DNA of 64,000 bases from Bosea sp. ANAM02 (GCF_011764485.1 NZ_AP022848.1:4492001-4556000), one strand, 5' to 3'. Counted from the stretch's first letter, positions 1 to 10,327 are shown. Program-made: numbers and translations. The notes: generated by a model from the letters alone, not told the origin.

Positions 1-2
1 GC

Positions 3-461
3 GGCGGCGAATTGCTCTGGGATGTCGGCGCGGGCTCGGGCTCGGTCGCGGTCGAATGGTGCCAGCGGCACGCACGCAACCGCGCCGTCGCCTTCGAGGC
101 CAAGCCGGAACGGGCCGAGCGGATCAGGCGCAACAAGCTGGAACTTGGCGGGCTCTCCGTCGAGGTCACCGGCGAGGCGCCGGCCAGCTTCGTCGGCCGC
201 GAGCCGCCGGATGCGGTGTTCATCGGCGGCGGCCTGACCGAGGACGGCCTGTTCGACGCCGCCTGGGCGGCGTTGAAGCCGGGCGGACGGCTCGTCGCCA
301 ATGTCGTGACGATCGAGGGGGAGGCGAAGCTCGCCGCGCTCCATGCCGAGCATGGCGGCTCCTTGCGCCGCATCTCGATCGACCGGCTGGCGCCCGTCGG
401 CGGCAAGCATGGCTGGCGCCCGGCCATGCCGGTGACGCAATGGCGGGTCGAGAAGCCTTGA
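3..461 (+). CDS. cobL: Precorrin-6Y C5,15-methyltransferase (decarboxylating), C-terminal part; truncated by window edge
   Basis: Only the last ~152 codons are present. The reading frame is open from base 3 and continues off the left edge, so no start codon should be assigned here. The visible part is the CbiT-like SAM-dependent methyltransferase domain: the motif LLWDVGAGSGS (visible residues 4-14) is the SAM-binding loop, followed by an acidic EAKPERAERI segment and the FIGGG motif. In CobL this half methylates C15 and decarboxylates the acetate side chain of ring C, while the missing N-terminal CbiE-like half methylates C5. The direct company of cobE, cobM, cobB and bluB downstream supports cobL over a stand-alone cbiT. 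A palindromic repeat separates it from cobE. Confidence 0.93.
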   Translation, partial: GGELLWDVGAGSGSVAVEWCQRHARNRAVAFEAKPERAERIRRNKLELGGLSVEVTGEAPASFVGREPPDAVFIGGGLTEDGLFDAAWAALKPGGRLVANVVTIEGEAKLAALHAEHGGSLRRISIDRLAPVGGKHGWRPAMPVTQWRVEKP

Positions 462-483
462 CGCGCTCCGTGCAACCCACCGC

Positions 484-582
484 GTCATCCCGGACAAGCC
501 GCGTCAGCGGCGCCGATCCGGGATCCAGTCCGGAGCGGTTCAGGCATGGATCCCGGGTCTCCCTTCGGTCGCCCGGGATGAC
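484..582. repeat. Intergenic palindromic repeat, family A copy 1
   Basis: Outer arms GTCATCCCGG (484-493) and CCGGGATGAC (573-582) are perfect inverted repeats. The interior is also self-complementary in parts (CCGATCCGGGATCC, GGATCCCGGG). It fills the gap between cobL and cobE inside one operon. Related copies occur at 3701, 10294 and 20804, with diverged relatives at 12347 and 49324. Confidence 0.8.
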
Positions 583-609
583 GGCGTGTATTGTTGCAGG
601 GGTTCCCCA

Positions 610-999
610 ATGACGGGCCGCATCGTCGCCGGCATCGGCATCAGGCCCGGCACGGAGGCCGCCGATATCCTCGCCTGCCTCGACCAGGCTCTGGCAAGCG
701 CCGGGCTTGCCGGCGCGCAAACGCCCCGCTTCGCCACGCTCGCCAGCCGCGTCAGCGAGGCCGGCATCGTCGCGGCCGCCCAGGAACGCGCGGCCGAGCT
801 CGTCGCCATCCCTGACGAGGCCTTGAAAGGTTTCGAGGCCGCCTGCGCGACGCGCTCGACCCGGATCGCCTCGCTCTACGGCGTCGGCTCGGTGGCGGAA
901 GCCGCGGCGCTGGCTGCGGCCGGCCCCGGCGGCGAACTGGTCCAGCCGCGCATCGCAACCGCGCGTGTCACCTGCGCGCTCGCCAGAAGCCTCGCATGA
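610..999 (+). CDS. cobE: Cobalamin biosynthesis protein CobE (CbiG C-terminal domain)
   Basis: 129 residues from the ATG at 610, which gives the expected N-terminus [15 protein letters not shown]. An in-frame extension to 586 lies inside the intergenic repeat and is unlikely. The protein matches the small CobE/CbiG C-terminal family: a glycine-rich GIGIRPGT turn at residues 6-13, a central [11 protein letters not shown] segment, and [18 protein letters not shown] near the end. CobE is needed for cobalamin synthesis in aerobic alphaproteobacteria, although its precise step is poorly defined; the homologous CbiG domain acts in ring contraction. The stop codon overlaps the cobM start (ATGA at 996-999), indicating translational coupling. 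Confidence 0.85.
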   Translation: MTGRIVAGIGIRPGTEAADILACLDQALASAGLAGAQTPRFATLASRVSEAGIVAAAQERAAELVAIPDEALKGFEAACATRSTRIASLYGVGSVAEAAALAAAGPGGELVQPRIATARVTCALARSLA

Positions 1000-1760
1000 C
1001 CATCCATTTCATCGGCGCCGGCCCCGGCGCGCCCGATCTCATCACGCTGCGCGGACGCGACCTGATCGCCACTTCGCCCGTATGCCTCTATGCGGGTTCG
1101 CTGATCCCCAAGGCGATGCTCGACTGGTGCCCGCCGGGCGCGCGCATCGTCGACACCGCGCCGCTCGATCTCGACGCGATCATCACCGAGATGGAGACAG
1201 CGCATCGTGCCGGCCAGGACATAGCGCGATTGCATTCCGGCGACCTTTCGATCTGGAGCGCCTGCGGAGAGCAGATGCGCCGGCTCGACCGATCCGGCAT
1301 TCCCTATACGGTGACACCGGGCGTGCCCGCCTTCGCCGCTGCCGCCGCCGTGCTGAAGCGCGAGCTGACCTTGCCGGGCGTGGCGCAGTCGCTGGTGCTG
1401 ACGCGCACCTCCGGGCGTGCCTCGGCCATGCCCGAGAGGGAGACGCTCGCGACCTTCGCCGCCTCGGGAGCGACGCTCGCGATCCATCTCTCGATCCATG
1501 TCGTCGAGCAGGTCGTGGCGGAATTGACGCCGTTCTATGGCGCCGATTGCCCGGTCGCGGTCGTGTTCCGCGCGACATGGCCGGATGAGACGGTGCTGCA
1601 AGGCAAGCTCGCCGATATCGCCGGGAAAGTCAGCGCCAGCGCGCTTGAGCGTACTGCTTTGATCCTGGTCGGGCCGGCCTTGGCCGCCGACGATTTCGGC
1701 GAAAGCGCGCTCTATTCGATCGACTACGACCGCCGGTTCCGGCCGCGGGGCGGACAATGA
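996..1760 (+). CDS. cobM: Precorrin-4 C11-methyltransferase
   Basis: 254 residues, the usual size for CobM/CbiF. It is a class III SAM-dependent tetrapyrrole methyltransferase that adds the C11 methyl to precorrin-4. Visible signatures are the N-terminal [18 protein letters not shown], the YAGSLIP segment (around residues 32-38), LHSGDLSIW (the S/T-G-D-P-like SAM loop), and [18 protein letters not shown] mid-protein. It overlaps cobE upstream and cobB downstream by 4 bp each (ATGA), so the three genes are translated as a coupled set. No anomalies were seen. Confidence 0.95.
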   Translation: MTIHFIGAGPGAPDLITLRGRDLIATSPVCLYAGSLIPKAMLDWCPPGARIVDTAPLDLDAIITEMETAHRAGQDIARLHSGDLSIWSACGEQMRRLDRSGIPYTVTPGVPAFAAAAAVLKRELTLPGVAQSLVLTRTSGRASAMPERETLATFAASGATLAIHLSIHVVEQVVAELTPFYGADCPVAVVFRATWPDETVLQGKLADIAGKVSASALERTALILVGPALAADDFGESALYSIDYDRRFRPRGGQ

Positions 1761-3085
1761 GCGCGCGCGGGCTGCTCATCGCCGCGCCGCGCTCCGGCTC
1801 CGGCAAGACCACGCTCACGCTCGGGTTGCAGCGCGCGCTGGCAAAGCGCGGCCTCACCGTGCGCGGATTGAAATGCGGGCCGGACTATATCGACCCCGCC
1901 TTCCATGCGGCCGCCACGGGCGCACCCAGCGCCAATCTCGACAGCTATGCGATGACGGACGGGCTGCTCGGACAGATCGCCGGAGAAGCGGCTCGTGCAG
2001 CCGACATCGTCATCGCCGAAGGCTCGATGGGGTTGTTCGACGCCGTGCCGGGACGGGAAGGCCATACCGGCGCGAGCGCCGATATCGCCGCACTGACCGG
2101 CTGGCCCGTCGTGCTCGTCATCGACGTGTCCGGCGCGGCGCAGTCGGTCGCGGCGGTCGCTCTCGGCTGCAAGCTCTATGATCCACGCATCCGCGTCGCC
2201 GGCGTGATCCTGAACAAGGTCGCGAGCGCCCGCCATGAGCGGCTGGTGCGACAGGGGATGGAGCGCATCGGCCTGCCCGTGCTCGGCGCGCTGCCGCGCG
2301 AAGCGAGCCTGATCCTGCCCGAGCGTCATCTCGGGCTGGTCCAGGCCGGGGAGACCGCCGACCTGCATGCAAGGCTCGATGCGCTGGCGGAGGCCGTCTC
2401 GAAGGCGGTCGATCTCGACGCGGTTGTCGCTGCTGCCGGTGCGACGTCGCTTCCGGACGCGATCGGCGACGAAGCCCCGCCCCTGCCCGTACCCGGACGG
2501 CGGATCGCCATCGCCCGCGACGCTGCCTTCTCCTTCGTCTATCCGCATGTCGAGGCGGGCTGGCGCGCGAACGGCGCCGAACTCGTGCCGTTCTCGCCGC
2601 TCAGGGACGAAGCCCCGCCGGAGGCTTGCGATGCCTGCTGGCTGCCGGGCGGATATCCGGAGTTGCACGCCGGCACGATCGCGGCTGCCGGGCGCTTCCT
2701 CAGCGGCCTCCGCGCTTTCGCCAAGACCCGGCCGGTGCATGGCGAGTGCGGCGGCTACATGGTGCTCGGACGCAACCTGACCGATGTCGATGGCGTCGCC
2801 CACGCGATGGCTGGCCTGCTCTCGGTCGACACCTCCTTCGCCAGGCGCAAGATGAATCTCGGTTATCGCCGCGCCATTCTGGAGGCGGATGGCCCTCTCG
2901 GGCCGGCGGGCTCGGCGCTGACCGGGCATGAATTCCACTATGCCAGTATCGTCGCGCAGGGCGAGGACCCGCCCTTCGCCATGGTGACCGATCCCCATGG
3001 CTCGGCCCCTGCCCCGGCCGGGAGCCGGCGCGGCCCGGTGACGGGCTCGTTCTTCCACGCCATCGCCACGGCGAAAGCCGCGTGA
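1757..3085 (+). CDS. cobB: Cobyrinic acid / hydrogenobyrinate a,c-diamide synthase
   Basis: 442 residues. The N-terminal ATPase domain has a P-loop ([10 protein letters not shown], residues 8-17) and the family motif CGPDYIDP (around residues 41-48). The C-terminal class I glutamine amidotransferase domain carries the nucleophile in GECGGYM (Cys331). The enzyme amidates the a and c side chains using glutamine and ATP. In this aerobic-type pathway the substrate would be hydrogenobyrinic acid, an inference from the presence of cobE and cobF. The gene starts within the cobM stop (ATGA at 1757) and its own stop overlaps the bluB GTG start. Confidence 0.95.
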   Translation: MSARGLLIAAPRSGSGKTTLTLGLQRALAKRGLTVRGLKCGPDYIDPAFHAAATGAPSANLDSYAMTDGLLGQIAGEAARAADIVIAEGSMGLFDAVPGREGHTGASADIAALTGWPVVLVIDVSGAAQSVAAVALGCKLYDPRIRVAGVILNKVASARHERLVRQGMERIGLPVLGALPREASLILPERHLGLVQAGETADLHARLDALAEAVSKAVDLDAVVAAAGATSLPDAIGDEAPPLPVPGRRIAIARDAAFSFVYPHVEAGWRANGAELVPFSPLRDEAPPEACDACWLPGGYPELHAGTIAAAGRFLSGLRAFAKTRPVHGECGGYMVLGRNLTDVDGVAHAMAGLLSVDTSFARRKMNLGYRRAILEADGPLGPAGSALTGHEFHYASIVAQGEDPPFAMVTDPHGSAPAPAGSRRGPVTGSFFHAIATAKAA

Positions 3086-3696
3086 GCCAACCGCCGGTCT
3101 TTGACGCAGGCTTCGCCCGGCAGTTCGAGGAGCTGCTGCGCTGGCGGCGCGATGTCCGGCGCTTCAAGCGCGATCCCGTTCCGGCCGAACTGATCGAGAC
3201 TTTGCTGACGCAGACCAAGCTCTCTCCTTCCGTCGGACACGCGCAGCCCTGGCGCTGGATTCCGGTTGCGGAGCCGGCCCGGCGCGCGGCCGTGCAGGAG
3301 AGCTTCAGCCGCTGCAATGCCGATGCGCTGGCCTCCTATGACGGCGAGCGGGCTGCGCTCTATGCGCGCCTCAAGCTCGAGGGCCTGCGGGAGGCGCCCG
3401 TCCAGTTCGCCGTGTTCAGCGACCATGGCACCGCGCGCGGTCATGGCCTCGGCACGACGACCATGCCCGAGATGCTGGATTATTCGGTGGTGGCGGCGAT
3501 CACGCAGTTCTGGCTCTCGGCGCGCGTGCACGGGCTCGGCGTCGGCTGGGTCTCGATCCTCGATCCCCGGGAGATCACACGAGCGCTCGATGTGCCCGCG
3601 CAGTGGAAGCTCGTCGCCTATCTCTGCGTCGGCTGGCCGGAAGAGGATTGCGACCGACCCGAGCTGGTCAGGGCTGGCTGGGAGACAGGGGGCTGA
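3082..3696 (+). CDS. bluB: 5,6-dimethylbenzimidazole synthase
   Basis: 204 residues from a GTG start that overlaps the cobB stop (GTGA). This is a nitroreductase-fold flavoenzyme of the BluB family, which fragments reduced FMN with oxygen to make the lower ligand base of cobalamin. WRRDVRRF places Asp24, and GVGWVSILDP places Ser158. The 134-residue spacing between them is nearly that of the catalytic Asp32/Ser167 pair of Sinorhizobium BluB, as I recall it. TKLSPSVGHAQPWRW is the usual FMN-contact segment. It is the last gene of the cobalamin operon and is followed by a large palindromic repeat. Confidence 0.93.
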   Translation: MSQPPVFDAGFARQFEELLRWRRDVRRFKRDPVPAELIETLLTQTKLSPSVGHAQPWRWIPVAEPARRAAVQESFSRCNADALASYDGERAALYARLKLEGLREAPVQFAVFSDHGTARGHGLGTTTMPEMLDYSVVAAITQFWLSARVHGLGVGWVSILDPREITRALDVPAQWKLVAYLCVGWPEEDCDRPELVRAGWETGG

Positions 3697-3700
3697 CGCC

Positions 3701-3835
3701 TGTCATCCCGCACGCGCTGCGGCACGCAGTGACGCTGCGCAGATGCGGGACCGTGCGACGAGAAGGCGCCTTTTTCGGGGAGCGCTTCCGTGGCTGCGCA
3801 GCGGCATTTCATGCCGCGGCGCGCACGGGATGACA
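3701..3835. repeat. Intergenic palindromic repeat, family A copy 2
   Basis: TGTCATCCCG (3701-3710) and CGGGATGACA (3826-3835) form perfect terminal arms, and the interior is rich in smaller inverted repeats such as GCCGCGGC. It lies between the converging bluB and scoB genes, where a hairpin could end transcription from both sides. No gene is visible in this gap. Confidence 0.75.
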
Positions 3836-3869
3836 CCCTTCAAAGCGCCACCCTTCGAAGCGAAGCCTT

Positions 3870-4523
3870 TCAGAGCGCGACCTTGAAGGCGGCCTCGGTC
3901 CTGGCCTTGACCTCGTCGAGCGTGACGCCCTCGGCAAGCTCGATCAGCGCCATGCCACCGCCCTTCTCGTCGATGGTGAAGACGCCGAGATCGGTGATGA
4001 CCATGTCGACGACGCCGGCGCCGGTCAGCGGCAGGTCGCAGGCCTTGAGCAGTTTCGGCGATTCCGAGCCGTCCTTGTTCCTGGCGACATGCTCCATCAC
4101 GACGATGACCTTCTTCACGCCGGCGACGAGATCCATGGCGCCACCCATGCCCTTCACCACCTTGCCGGGGATCATCCAGTTTGCGAGGTCGCCATTCTCC
4201 GCGACCTGCATGGCGCCGAGGATGGAGAGGTCGATATGGCCGCCGCGGATCATCCCGAAGGAATCCGCCGAGGAGAAGAAGCTCGTCGTCGGGAGCTGCG
4301 TGATCGTCTGCTTGCCGGCATTGATCAGGTCGGCATCCTCCTCGCCCTCATAGGGGAACGGCCCCATGCCGAGCATGCCGTTCTCCGACTGGAGCTGTAC
4401 GGAAACCCCCTCGGGGATATAGTTCGAGACCAGCGTGGGGATGCCGATGCCGAGATTGACGTAGAAGCCGTCCTGCAGCTCCTTCGCGGCGCGCTGCGCG
4501 ATCTGTTCACGGGTCCAGGCCAT
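3870..4523 (-). CDS. scoB: Succinyl-CoA:3-oxoacid CoA-transferase, subunit B
   Basis: 217 residues from the ATG at 4523 ([16 protein letters not shown]). The open frame continues far upstream but runs antisense-like through scoA and is not coding there. The catalytic glutamate lies in [13 protein letters not shown] (Glu47), the hallmark of the beta subunit. [15 protein letters not shown] and [19 protein letters not shown] are further family segments. With subunit A it transfers CoA from succinyl-CoA to acetoacetate in ketone-body or PHB-derived acetoacetate use. Its start is 11 bp after the scoA stop. The ketone-body role fits the PHB depolymerase at 26.6 kb. Confidence 0.93.
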   Translation of the reverse strand: MAWTREQIAQRAAKELQDGFYVNLGIGIPTLVSNYIPEGVSVQLQSENGMLGMGPFPYEGEEDADLINAGKQTITQLPTTSFFSSADSFGMIRGGHIDLSILGAMQVAENGDLANWMIPGKVVKGMGGAMDLVAGVKKVIVVMEHVARNKDGSESPKLLKACDLPLTGAGVVDMVITDLGVFTIDEKGGGMALIELAEGVTLDEVKARTEAAFKVAL

Positions 4524-4534
4524 GTCGGGTCTCC

Positions 4535-5239
4535 TCAGACGGCACGCTTGCGGACGGTGCGCTGCTCGATGCGCTTCTGCGCGTTCGGCACATGCACGAG
4601 CCGCTTCACGAAGATGCCCGGGGTATGGATATGGTCGGGATCGATCTCGCCGGCCTCGACGAGATTCTCGACCTGCGCCACGGTGAAGCGCGAGGCCGTC
4701 GCCATCATCGGATTGAAGTTGCGTGCCGTCTTCCGGTAGACGAGGTTGCCTTCGGTATCGGCCTTCCAGGCATGGACAAGCGAGACATCGGCGACGATGC
4801 CGCGCTCCATGATGTAGCGCTCGCCGTCGAACTCGCGCTCCTCCTTGCCCTCCGCGACCAGCGTGCCGACGCCGGTCTTGGTGAAGAAGGCCGGGATGCC
4901 GGCGCCGCCGGCGCGGATGCGCTCGGCCAGCGTGCCCTGCGGTGTGAATTCGAGTTCGAGTTCGCCCGCGAGGTATTGCTGCGCGAAGAGCTTGTTTTCG
5001 CCGACATAGGACGAGATCATCTTCCGGATCTGGCGGGTCTCGAGCAGGATACCGAGGCCCGCGCCGTCGATGCCGGCATTGTTGGAGACGACGGTGAGGT
5101 CTCTGGCTCCGCTCTCGCGCACCGCCTCGATCAGCACGTCCGGAATGCCGCAAAGGCCGAATCCGCCGGCGCAGATCGTCATACCGTCCTTGATCGCGCC
5201 GGCGAGCGCCGTCCTCGCGTCGGGATAAACCTTCTTCAT
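4535..5239 (-). CDS. scoA: Succinyl-CoA:3-oxoacid CoA-transferase, subunit A
   Basis: 234 residues from the ATG at 5239 ([16 protein letters not shown]). The CoA-binding signature GGFGLCGIP (around residues 23-31) and the segment [12 protein letters not shown] are typical of the alpha subunit of this transferase family. [27 protein letters not shown] and NFNPMMATA follow in the expected order. It is the first gene of a two-gene operon with scoB, on the opposite strand to the cobalamin operon. A longer frame reaching 5797 overlaps the caspase-like gene antisense and is rejected. Confidence 0.93.
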   Translation of the reverse strand: MKKVYPDARTALAGAIKDGMTICAGGFGLCGIPDVLIEAVRESGARDLTVVSNNAGIDGAGLGILLETRQIRKMISSYVGENKLFAQQYLAGELELEFTPQGTLAERIRAGGAGIPAFFTKTGVGTLVAEGKEEREFDGERYIMERGIVADVSLVHAWKADTEGNLVYRKTARNFNPMMATASRFTVAQVENLVEAGEIDPDHIHTPGIFVKRLVHVPNAQKRIEQRTVRKRAV

Positions 5240-5395
5240 CGTCCTGCCCTTGCTCGTCACACCGCGCCGCCGGGCGGGGTTGTGCACAGCACTAGACCAG
5301 AAGGATGGAAGCTGGAAACCCTTTTGCAGCGCATCTGAAGCCGCTTGCGCATGCCGGGGTTGCCCGCCACCGCTATAGCCGGGGCAGGCACAAGA

Positions 5396-5419
5396 AAGGC
5401 CGGCCCGGGGGCCGGCCTT
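5396..5419 (-). terminator. Rho-independent terminator of the caspase-like gene
   Basis: AAGGCCGGCC (5396-5405) pairs perfectly with GGCCGGCCTT (5410-5419) around a CGGG loop. Read on the minus strand the stem is followed by a TTTCTTG tail. It lies about 30 bp past the stop of the gene at 5448-7097. Confidence 0.75.
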
Positions 5420-5447
5420 GCGGATCATGGCAACGGAAAGGGATCCG

Positions 5448-7097
5448 TCAGCGGCGGAAGCCGCCGCCGATCGCGCCGCCGAGCACACCGCCGACGATGC
5501 CGCCGAAGATGGCCGCGCCAGCGCTGTCCCCGGAGTTACCCTCACGGGTCCGGACGCGACCCTGATAGCCGGTGCTGGTGGTGCCGCGACGAGCCGTGGT
5601 CGTACCCTGGTAGGCTTCGCCGCGCTCGCGGGCGAGGTCGCGCCGATACATCTCGTCGCCGTCGTAGGTGACGTTGCGCGTCGCCTTGCCGCCCGCCTTT
5701 CCTTCGCCGGCTGTCCGGCTGCGCTTCTTCTCGGCAGCGGCCTTCTCTTCGGCGAGCACGGCCTGGTAGGCAGCCTCGCTCTGGGCGTTGAGCGCACTGA
5801 CCTGCATCGCGGTCAGGAAGCCGGTTTCCGGGATGTTGCGCGACTTCTGCCAGGCCTGGATCGCCTTGCGGGCACTCGGGCCGAAACTGGCGGATGCCTT
5901 GCCCGGCTGGAAGCCGCTGACCCGCAGGCGGGCCTGCAGCTCGCGACGGTCCTTGGCGCCAAGCTTCATCGCGGTCTCGGTCTGCGCGGTGCCGATCTCC
6001 TTCTTCAGCGCCTCCTCAGTGACGCCTGGAGGCGTTTCCAGGAAGCCGCTCACGGGCTTCGCCGCCTCGAGGCTGGCGAGGCGATTGCGGGCGAAAGTCG
6101 CGAACTGGCCCGACGGGAAGGCCTCGAGATAGGCGCGGTAATCGGCGGCCGAATTGCCGCGCTCGGCGACTTCCCAGGTCTTGATGTCGATCTGGGCACG
6201 GTCGAGCGTGGACGCGGCCGGCATCGCCGGCATCGGCACGGCCGCGTCGATGGTCTTGGTCGCGGCGACGCCTGGATCGACCGCGGCGAGCTTCAGCGTC
6301 GGGTTGAGCTTGAACTCGCCGATGATCGAGGAATTGGTCCAGGGCTTCTGCTTCTTGTTGGTGGTTTCCCAGACATCGGCACGCACGCGGTCCATCACCG
6401 TGGTGATCGACACTTCCGGCGTTTCGATATGCTTGAGCAGCGCGCTGGTGAAGGGGCTGTTGCCGTCGCGCTCGCCATCGAGCGCCGTGGCGCGCGGATC
6501 GGTGGCGAAGGCGATGAGGATGCCCGAGGCCGACTGCGTCTCGATCGCGGTCAAGCCGCGGGTGACGGCGCGCGACTTCGCGGCGAGCTGGGCGGCGAAG
6601 GGATTGTCGCGGCAGGCGTCGAGGATGACGATGTTGACGCGCTCGTCGCGCTGCATCTGACGCAGCACGAGCTGGACGTTCACGGCGCGGAAATCGAGAT
6701 CGGCCTCCGAGCGCAGCGAAGCGTCGACGGGAATGAGATAGTTCTCGTCGCCGACCGCGATGCCGTGGCCGGCGTAATAGACAAGGCCAGCCTTGGCGCC
6801 GTCGAGCTTCTGCGCGAACTCGCGCACGATGCCCGTCATCTCGTCCATCTTGAGATCGTAGCCCTCGACGACGTCGAAGCCGAGGCGCTTCAGCGCGGCC
6901 GAGATGCCCTTGGCGTCGCGCTGCGGATTGGCCAGCGGCGGCACCGCCGTATAGGCGCTGTTGCCGATAACGAGCGCGACCCGCCGCTCGGGTACGGCCG
7001 CGGAGCCCGGAGAGGCCAGCGCCACCGCTGAGAGCACCAGCGCAAAGGCGACAGCCATTCGGGCACGGAACCCTGGAACCAGAGACGCGAAGTTCAC
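5448..7097 (-). CDS. Secreted caspase-family (C14) protein with peptidoglycan-binding-like domain and glycine-zipper tail
   Basis: 549 residues from a GTG at 7097, chosen because GGGGAGG (7103-7109) sits 5-7 bases upstream. It begins with a hydrophobic export signal (AVAFALVLSAVALASPGSAA). The caspase-like fold follows: RRVALVIGNSAY, then YYAGHGI with the catalytic His (about residue 111) and VILDACRDNPF with the catalytic Cys (about residue 162). A mid-region with GNSAADYRAYLEAFPSG leads to a putative peptidoglycan-binding-like repeat (ELQARLRVSGFQPG, ARKAIQAWQKSRNIP). A charged AEEKAAAEKKR linker follows, and the C-terminus is a glycine zipper (AAIFGGIVGGVLGGAIGGG). The presence of both dyad residues suggests an active periplasmic protease. 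Its target and activation are unknown. Confidence 0.85.
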   Translation of the reverse strand: MNFASLVPGFRARMAVAFALVLSAVALASPGSAAVPERRVALVIGNSAYTAVPPLANPQRDAKGISAALKRLGFDVVEGYDLKMDEMTGIVREFAQKLDGAKAGLVYYAGHGIAVGDENYLIPVDASLRSEADLDFRAVNVQLVLRQMQRDERVNIVILDACRDNPFAAQLAAKSRAVTRGLTAIETQSASGILIAFATDPRATALDGERDGNSPFTSALLKHIETPEVSITTVMDRVRADVWETTNKKQKPWTNSSIIGEFKLNPTLKLAAVDPGVAATKTIDAAVPMPAMPAASTLDRAQIDIKTWEVAERGNSAADYRAYLEAFPSGQFATFARNRLASLEAAKPVSGFLETPPGVTEEALKKEIGTAQTETAMKLGAKDRRELQARLRVSGFQPGKASASFGPSARKAIQAWQKSRNIPETGFLTAMQVSALNAQSEAAYQAVLAEEKAAAEKKRSRTAGEGKAGGKATRNVTYDGDEMYRRDLARERGEAYQGTTTARRGTTSTGYQGRVRTREGNSGDSAGAAIFGGIVGGVLGGAIGGGFRR

Positions 7098-7495
7098 GAC
7101 AACCTCCCCAATTCGGCAACCGGCTGCCCGCCCGCAACGGTCGGCGCAGCGCACGATCAAAAACACGGCGGCAATATGGACGAAAGATGGCCGTCGCTTT
7201 TACCGCAACACGCCCCGGCGGTAAACCGGAACGTCTCTTCGTCGCGCGGAACGCGACGCCGGTTCAAATCTTTCCCGTGTCGCGCGCCGGGCAGCGAGCA
7301 TCGAACCGCCGCGGAGGCCCCCGCATCCTTCATTCGCACGAGACAGCGCACATAGACGAAGGGATGAGTGCACGCCTGCCAAGACCGCTTTGAAACCCGC
7401 CAGCGTTGACTTATGCCCTGAGCGCGGTGCAGCATGACATGCAAGGGGAACCGCTTAAAAAAGAAAGATAAAGCTGATGGAGGCTGGCAACCGGC
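7098..7495. other. 398-bp divergent intergenic region between caspase-like gene and liv operon
   Basis: No credible gene is visible; the short open frames here have no recognisable product or ribosome site. It must hold both divergent promoters. A TTGACT hexamer at 7406-7411 could be a -35 box for the liv operon, but no convincing -10 box follows at 17 bp. The last 40 bp before the first liv gene are A-rich, ending in GGAGG at 7479-7483. Confidence 0.5.
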
Positions 7496-8252
7496 ATGCC
7501 TGAGGACACTATTCTTTCGACATCAGGCCTCACCAAAGAATTTGCCGGCTTTACAGCTGTAAACGGCGTCGACCTCAACGTGCGCCGCGGCTCTATTCAC
7601 GCGCTGATCGGCCCGAACGGCGCGGGTAAGACGACCTGCTTCAATCTGCTGACCAAGTTCCTCGCGCCCACGCGCGGCGCGATCGTCTATAACGGTCGCG
7701 ACATCACGCGCGAGAAGCCGGCCGAGATCGCGAGGCTCGGGCTGGTGCGGTCCTTCCAGATCTCGGCCGTGTTTCCGCAGCTCTCAGTGCTGGCCAATGT
7801 CCGGATCGCCCTGCAGCGACGCAAGCGCGGCGATTCCTTCGACTTCTGGCGCTCGGAACGGTCGCTCAAGCAACTCGATGCCGAAGCGGCCGGCCTGATC
7901 GACGCCGTCGGCCTCACGCCCTTCCTCGGGCTGACCGCGGGCGAACTCTCCTACGGCCGCAAGCGCGCGCTGGAGATCGCGACGACGCTGGCGCTCGATC
8001 CGGAGATGCTGCTGCTCGACGAGCCGATGGCCGGCATGGGGCGCGAGGATGTCGAGCGCATCGAGGCGCTGATCCGCAAGGTCTCGCAGAACCGCACCAT
8101 CCTGATGGTCGAGCACAATCTCTCGGTCGTCGCCTCGCTCTCGGACCGCATCACCGTGCTGGCGCGCGGCCAGGTGCTGGCGGAAGGCGATTACGCCACC
8201 GTCTCGAAGGACCCGCGCGTGGTCGAGGCCTATATCGGCTCGGGAGGCGGAC

Positions 8253-8266
<14 letters not shown>
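7496..8266 (+). CDS. livG: Branched-chain amino acid-type ABC transporter, ATP-binding protein 1 (LivG-like)
   Basis: 256 residues. Walker A is GPNGAGKT (residues 39-46). The signature is the variant LSYGRKRALEIA, and Walker B is MLLLDEPMAGM. The family-specific segment LVRSFQISAVFPQLSVLANV marks the LivG/BraF branch. It energises uptake of hydrophobic amino acids or related substrates at the inner membrane. GGAGG lies 12 bases before the ATG, slightly far. It is the first gene of a five-gene operon, with ATPases preceding the binding protein and permeases. The C-terminal SGGGHGHH overlaps the livF start by 14 bp. Confidence 0.9.
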
Positions 8267-8999
<733 letters not shown>

Positions 9000-9057
9000 A
9001 GCAGCGCGACCCATAAAAGCAGCCGGCTCAGCCGGCATCCATAGAGGGAGAACGATC

Positions 9058-10263
9058 ATGAAGCTGAAGACGATTCTCGCGACCACGGCGCTTGCAACCC
9101 TGATGGCTGTCCCGGCGCTCGCCCAGCAGATCACGGTCAAGGCCGGCGTGCTCAACGACCGCTCGGGTCTCTATGCCGACCTCTCAGGCGAAGGCTCCGT
9201 CATCGCCGCGCGCATGGCGGTCGAGGACTTCAAGGCCGCCGACAAGGGCATCAAGGTCGAGATCGTCTCGGCCGACCACCAGAACAAGCCCGACGTGGGA
9301 TCGACGATCGCCCGGCAATGGTACGATCAGGACGGCGTCGACCTCATCCTCGACGTGCCGACCTCCTCCGTCGCGCTGGCGGTGAGCCAGATCACCAAGG
9401 AGAAGAACAAGGTCCATATCAACTCCGGCGCCGCCACGTCCGACCTCACCGGCAAGGCCTGCAACGCCAACACCATCCACTGGACCTACGACACCTACGC
9501 GCTCGCCCAGGGCACCGGCGGCGCCATGGTCAAGGCGGGCGGCGACAGCTGGTTCTTCCTCACCGCCGACTATGCCTTCGGCCATGCGCTGGAGCGCGAT
9601 ACCTCCGCCGTCGTCACCAAGGCGGGCGGCAAGGTGGTCGGCGCCGTCCGCACGCCCTTCCCCGGCACGGACTTCTCGTCCTTCCTGCTGCAGGCACAGG
9701 CATCGAAGGCGAAGGTCATCGGCCTGGCGAATGCCGGTGGCGACACGATCAACTCGATCAAGCAGGCCGGCGAATTCGGCATCGTCGCGGGCGGGCAGAA
9801 GCTTGCGGGCCTGCTCGTCTTCCTGACCGACGTCCATTCGCTCGGACTTCAGGCCGCGCAGGGCCTGGTCCTGACCGAATCCTTCTACTGGGACAGCAAC
9901 GACGGCACGCGGGCCTGGTCGGACCGGTTCTCGAAGCTGAACGGCGGCAAGCGCCCGACCATGGTCCAGGCCGGCGTCTATTCCGGCATGCTGCATTACC
10001 TCAAGGCTGTCGAAGCAGCGAAGAGCAAGGACGCGGGCGCCGTCGTGGCCAAGATGAAGGAAATGCCCACCGACGACCCGCTGTTCGGGAAGGGCTCGGT
10101 GCGCGCCGACGGCCGCAAGATGCACGACATGTACCTCTTCGAGGTGAAGAAGCCCGCCGAGTCGAAGGGCGCCTGGGATTACTACAAGCAGCTCGCCGTC
10201 CTGCCGGCGGAGCAGGCGTTCCGCCCGCTTGCCGAGAGCGAGTGCCCGCTCGTCAAGAAGTGA
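9058..10263 (+). CDS. ABC transporter substrate-binding protein, type 1 periplasmic fold (LivK/amide-binding family)
   Basis: 401 residues from the ATG at 9058, preceded by GAGGGAG. The upstream extension of this frame runs into livF and is not used. A signal peptide ends at ALA-QQ (MKLKTILATTALATLMAVPALA). The mature protein has the Peripla_BP_6 pattern: VKAGVLNDRSGLYADLSGEGS, then IVSADHQNKPDVGSTIARQWYD, SWFFLTADYAFGHALERD and GAVRTPFPGTDFSSFLLQAQ. This family captures branched-chain amino acids, amides, urea or aromatic acids, and the sequence alone does not give the ligand. It lies between livF and livH in the same operon. Confidence 0.88.
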   Translation: MKLKTILATTALATLMAVPALAQQITVKAGVLNDRSGLYADLSGEGSVIAARMAVEDFKAADKGIKVEIVSADHQNKPDVGSTIARQWYDQDGVDLILDVPTSSVALAVSQITKEKNKVHINSGAATSDLTGKACNANTIHWTYDTYALAQGTGGAMVKAGGDSWFFLTADYAFGHALERDTSAVVTKAGGKVVGAVRTPFPGTDFSSFLLQAQASKAKVIGLANAGGDTINSIKQAGEFGIVAGGQKLAGLLVFLTDVHSLGLQAAQGLVLTESFYWDSNDGTRAWSDRFSKLNGGKRPTMVQAGVYSGMLHYLKAVEAAKSKDAGAVVAKMKEMPTDDPLFGKGSVRADGRKMHDMYLFEVKKPAESKGAWDYYKQLAVLPAEQAFRPLAESECPLVKK

Positions 10264-10293
10264 GCGCCTGATCGCCATCTGAAGCCCTCCGCA

Positions 10294-10327
10294 GTCATCC
10301 CGGGCGACACTGGTCGGCCCGGGATGC
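10294..10327. repeat. Intergenic palindromic repeat, family A short copy
   Basis: GTCATCCCGGGC (10294-10305) pairs imperfectly with GCCCGGGATGC further right. It is a shortened version of the repeat at 484 and 20804. Its position between the binding protein and livH inside the operon could allow higher expression of the binding protein. Confidence 0.6.

Noticed and set aside
5418..7031. A 537-codon plus-strand frame opposite the caspase-like gene
   Set aside because: It is antisense to a gene with a signal peptide, catalytic dyad, ribosome site and terminator, and shows no family motif.
7098..7495. Short open frames in the divergent gap before the liv operon
   Set aside because: They lack ribosome sites and motifs and overlap one another on both strands; the gap is better seen as promoter DNA.
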